27,202 bases of DNA, taken from a bacterium. GTDB lineage: Bacteria; Patescibacteriota; Minisyncoccia; Phycocordibacterales; UBA10002. The DNA lies in NCBI GenBank assembly GCA_030649775.1, contig JAUSFR010000038.1:1-27202 (forward strand), in the 5' to 3' direction. The position numbers and the translations under genes are program-made. The notes under the pieces were generated by a model, which was given only the letters and a program-made list of their open reading frames with translations, was not told where the DNA came from and did not search any database. Shown one piece after another: positions 25,930 to 27,202 of the stretch (the stretch's first letter is position 1; the number at the start of each line of letters is the position of its first letter).

Positions 25930-27202
25930 ATGACCCAATCCGAAGCACTGACCATCCTCAAAACCGGCGCCAACGTCTTTCTCACGGGCGAGCCGGGGAG
26001 TGGGAAGACGCATACCGTAAACGAGTATGTCGCGTACCTCAATTCCTGCGGGGTGGAACCCGCCATCACCGCCTCAACCGGTATCGCCTCAACCCACATC
26101 GGTGGGATGACCATCCATTCGTGGTGTGGCATTGGCGTCCGCTCGGTGCTCACCCCCTACGACCTTGATACCATCGCGAGCAATCGCAAGGTAATGGGGC
26201 GAGTGGGAAGCTCCCGTGTCCTTATTATTGATGAGATTTCAATGCTTTCGGCGCAGACCCTCGCGATGGTGGACGCGGTGTGCAGGGAGGTGCGCAGGAG
26301 TAGCGAGCCGTTCGGCGGACTGCAGGTCGTGTTTGTGGGGGACTTTTTTCAACTCCCACCCGTTTCTTCCCCTCTTGGTCATTCACACGGCTCCCACCCC
26401 TCACCCTCCCGCCTACGCCAAGGCTTTGGCGGGCAGGTCGGGAGCTCCCCTCGGGCAGGGGAGCAGGGGAATCCAGAATTCGATAATCTTCCCAGTCTTG
26501 ATTTTGAGTCGGGGGTCTTAACCTCCCCTCCTTTCCAAGGAGGGGATAAGAGGGGTGGTGACGCTTCTATTTTCGCCTTCTCCTCCTCTTCGTGGCGGAA
26601 AGCAAACCCTCTCGTCTGTTATCTCTCCGAACAGCATCGTCAGGAAGACCCCGCGTTTCTTGAGTTTTTGACGGCGGTCCGAAGAGGTGAGGTTGCGGAA
26701 CGGCACAAGGCACTCCTCCGCACGCGCTACAAAAAAAGCGCGGATGCGGGCACTTCCACCCAGCTGTATTCCCACAACGCGAACGTTGACCATATCAACA
26801 CGGGAGAACTCGCGAAGCTCCCAGGCCAGCCAAAAGTGTTTGTGATGACGGGAAGCGGTCCCGACCCGCTCGTCCTCTCGCTGAAGCGCGGGTGTCTTTC
26901 GCCCGAAGTCCTCTCGCTCAAACTCGGCTCACGAGTGATGTTTACGAAAAATGACCCAGCGGGGAGGTTTATGAACGGCACGACCGGTGTAGTCACGGAG
27001 TTTCTCAAAGAGACGGGGACACCCGTCGTCAAGACAAGTTCAGGCAGGTCAATTCCCGCCGAACCGATGGAGTGGACGATACAGGACGGAGGAAAAGTAC
27101 TTGCGCGGGTGGAACAGATTCCACTCCGCCTCGCGTGGGCCATCACCGTGCACAAGAGCCAAGGGATGTCGCTTGATCGCGCCCATATGGACCTCGGAAG
27201 TG
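25930..27202 (+). CDS. Pif1-like/RecD-type ATP-dependent DNA helicase, partial
   Basis: A reading frame open from ATG 25930 to the end of the window (424 codons, C-terminus missing). It encodes a superfamily 1B helicase. Walker A is GEPGSGKT (20-27), motif Ia ASTGIAS, Walker B LIIDEISML (98-106), motif III VFVGDFFQLPPV (about 134-145), the SEQHRQEDP motif, and LRLAWAITVHKSQGMSLDRA (motif V/VI, about 401-420). Such helicases unwind DNA 5' to 3', including G-quadruplexes and replication intermediates. Between motif III and the FAFSSSSWRKA segment about 66 residues are inserted, encoded by palindromic repeat DNA (26371-26568) that keeps the frame open. The start is the first ATG after the promoter-like duplicates; no Shine-Dalgarno is visible. 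Confidence 0.9.
   Translation, partial: MTQSEALTILKTGANVFLTGEPGSGKTHTVNEYVAYLNSCGVEPAITASTGIASTHIGGMTIHSWCGIGVRSVLTPYDLDTIASNRKVMGRVGSSRVLIIDEISMLSAQTLAMVDAVCREVRRSSEPFGGLQVVFVGDFFQLPPVSSPLGHSHGSHPSPSRLRQGFGGQVGSSPRAGEQGNPEFDNLPSLDFESGVLTSPPFQGGDKRGGDASIFAFSSSSWRKANPLVCYLSEQHRQEDPAFLEFLTAVRRGEVAERHKALLRTRYKKSADAGTSTQLYSHNANVDHINTGELAKLPGQPKVFVMTGSGPDPLVLSLKRGCLSPEVLSLKLGSRVMFTKNDPAGRFMNGTTGVVTEFLKETGTPVVKTSSGRSIPAEPMEWTIQDGGKVLARVEQIPLRLAWAITVHKSQGMSLDRAHMDLGS
26371..26568. repeat. Palindromic repeat DNA inserted in frame in the helicase gene
   Basis: It contains CGCCAA/TTGGCG (26416-26431) with CCCGCC/GGCGGG around it, GCTCCCCT/AGGGGAGC (26444-26464), and CCCCTCCTT/AAGGAGGGG (26525-26545) nested in ACCTCCCCT/AGGGGTGGT. 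These look like intergenic repeat elements rather than coding DNA, yet no stop codon arises in the helicase frame over about 198 bp. Confidence 0.75.

Noticed and set aside
26216..26793. Short plus and minus frames inside the helicase gene as separate genes
   Set aside because: The uninterrupted helicase frame from 25930 covers them and carries all the conserved motifs.

Overview
The window reads as a chromosomal piece of a Patescibacteria/CPR bacterium, probably Parcubacteria-like. This is inferred from gene content and style, not from a marker tree. The signs are compact single-gene transcription units, a shortened release factor 2, a lone IMP-cyclohydrolase half of PurH, FtsEX, a type IV pilin-like protein, many small membrane or hypothetical proteins, and several genes with a TATACT box ending exactly 6 nt before the ATG (predicted leaderless mRNAs). 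An RF2 with intact SPF and GGQ motifs, and long frames ending in TGA, argue for the standard code rather than the UGA=Gly code of some CPR lineages.

Layout. 1-345: a folded non-coding element. 355-1103: a RidA-family protein converging on a small hypothetical gene. 1203-1959: tRNA-Thr(CGU) followed at once by a C39-peptidase-like gene. 1960-2330: terminator, 38-bp palindrome and prfB promoter. 2330-6954: prfB, ftsE, ftsX and pyrG, separated by intergenic regions with hairpins. 7049-8889: class I fructose-bisphosphate aldolase and an inositol-monophosphatase-family enzyme, whose stop codon touches a 160-bp MITE-like inverted repeat. 9104-10581 (minus): HAD phosphatase and truncated PurH. 10726-11504: LAGLIDADG endonuclease and tRNA-Gln(CUG). 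11577-14748: pilin-like protein, a small acidic protein, two tandem M14 carboxypeptidase paralogs (the first lacking catalytic residues) and a GIY-YIG protein. 14793-18101: promoter plus attenuator-like leader, then two genes holding three GH130 mannoside phosphorylase/hydrolase domains. 18160-19157: three small genes (two membrane proteins and a DUF4342 protein). 19203-21252 (minus): a LolD/MacB-type ABC exporter. 21506-21582: an odd tRNA. 21665-22438 (minus): an unrecognised gene, divergent from msrA. 23139-25623: DUF4349 membrane protein, M23 peptidase and a hypothetical protein. 25930-end: a Pif1-like helicase running off the window, with palindromic repeat DNA inserted in frame.

Working together. 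FtsE/FtsX, the M23 peptidase, the M14 pair and the C39-like protein fit a cell-envelope and division theme. FtsEX is known in other bacteria to control peptidoglycan hydrolases. The aldolase, IMPase-family enzyme, HAD phosphatase and GH130 genes fit sugar and sugar-phosphate metabolism in a fermentative cell. PyrG and the PurH fragment are isolated nucleotide-metabolism genes. Most neighbouring genes do not form one pathway.

The most unusual content is non-coding. There are multi-hairpin junction elements at 49-203, 3332-3461, 4148-4240, 19891-19945 and 21383-21460, a MITE at a stop codon, and palindromic repeats inside the helicase gene. Other points worth checking are a catalytically dead M14 paralog beside an intact one, a tRNA-Thr with an apparently swapped elbow pair, and a tRNA without U33.
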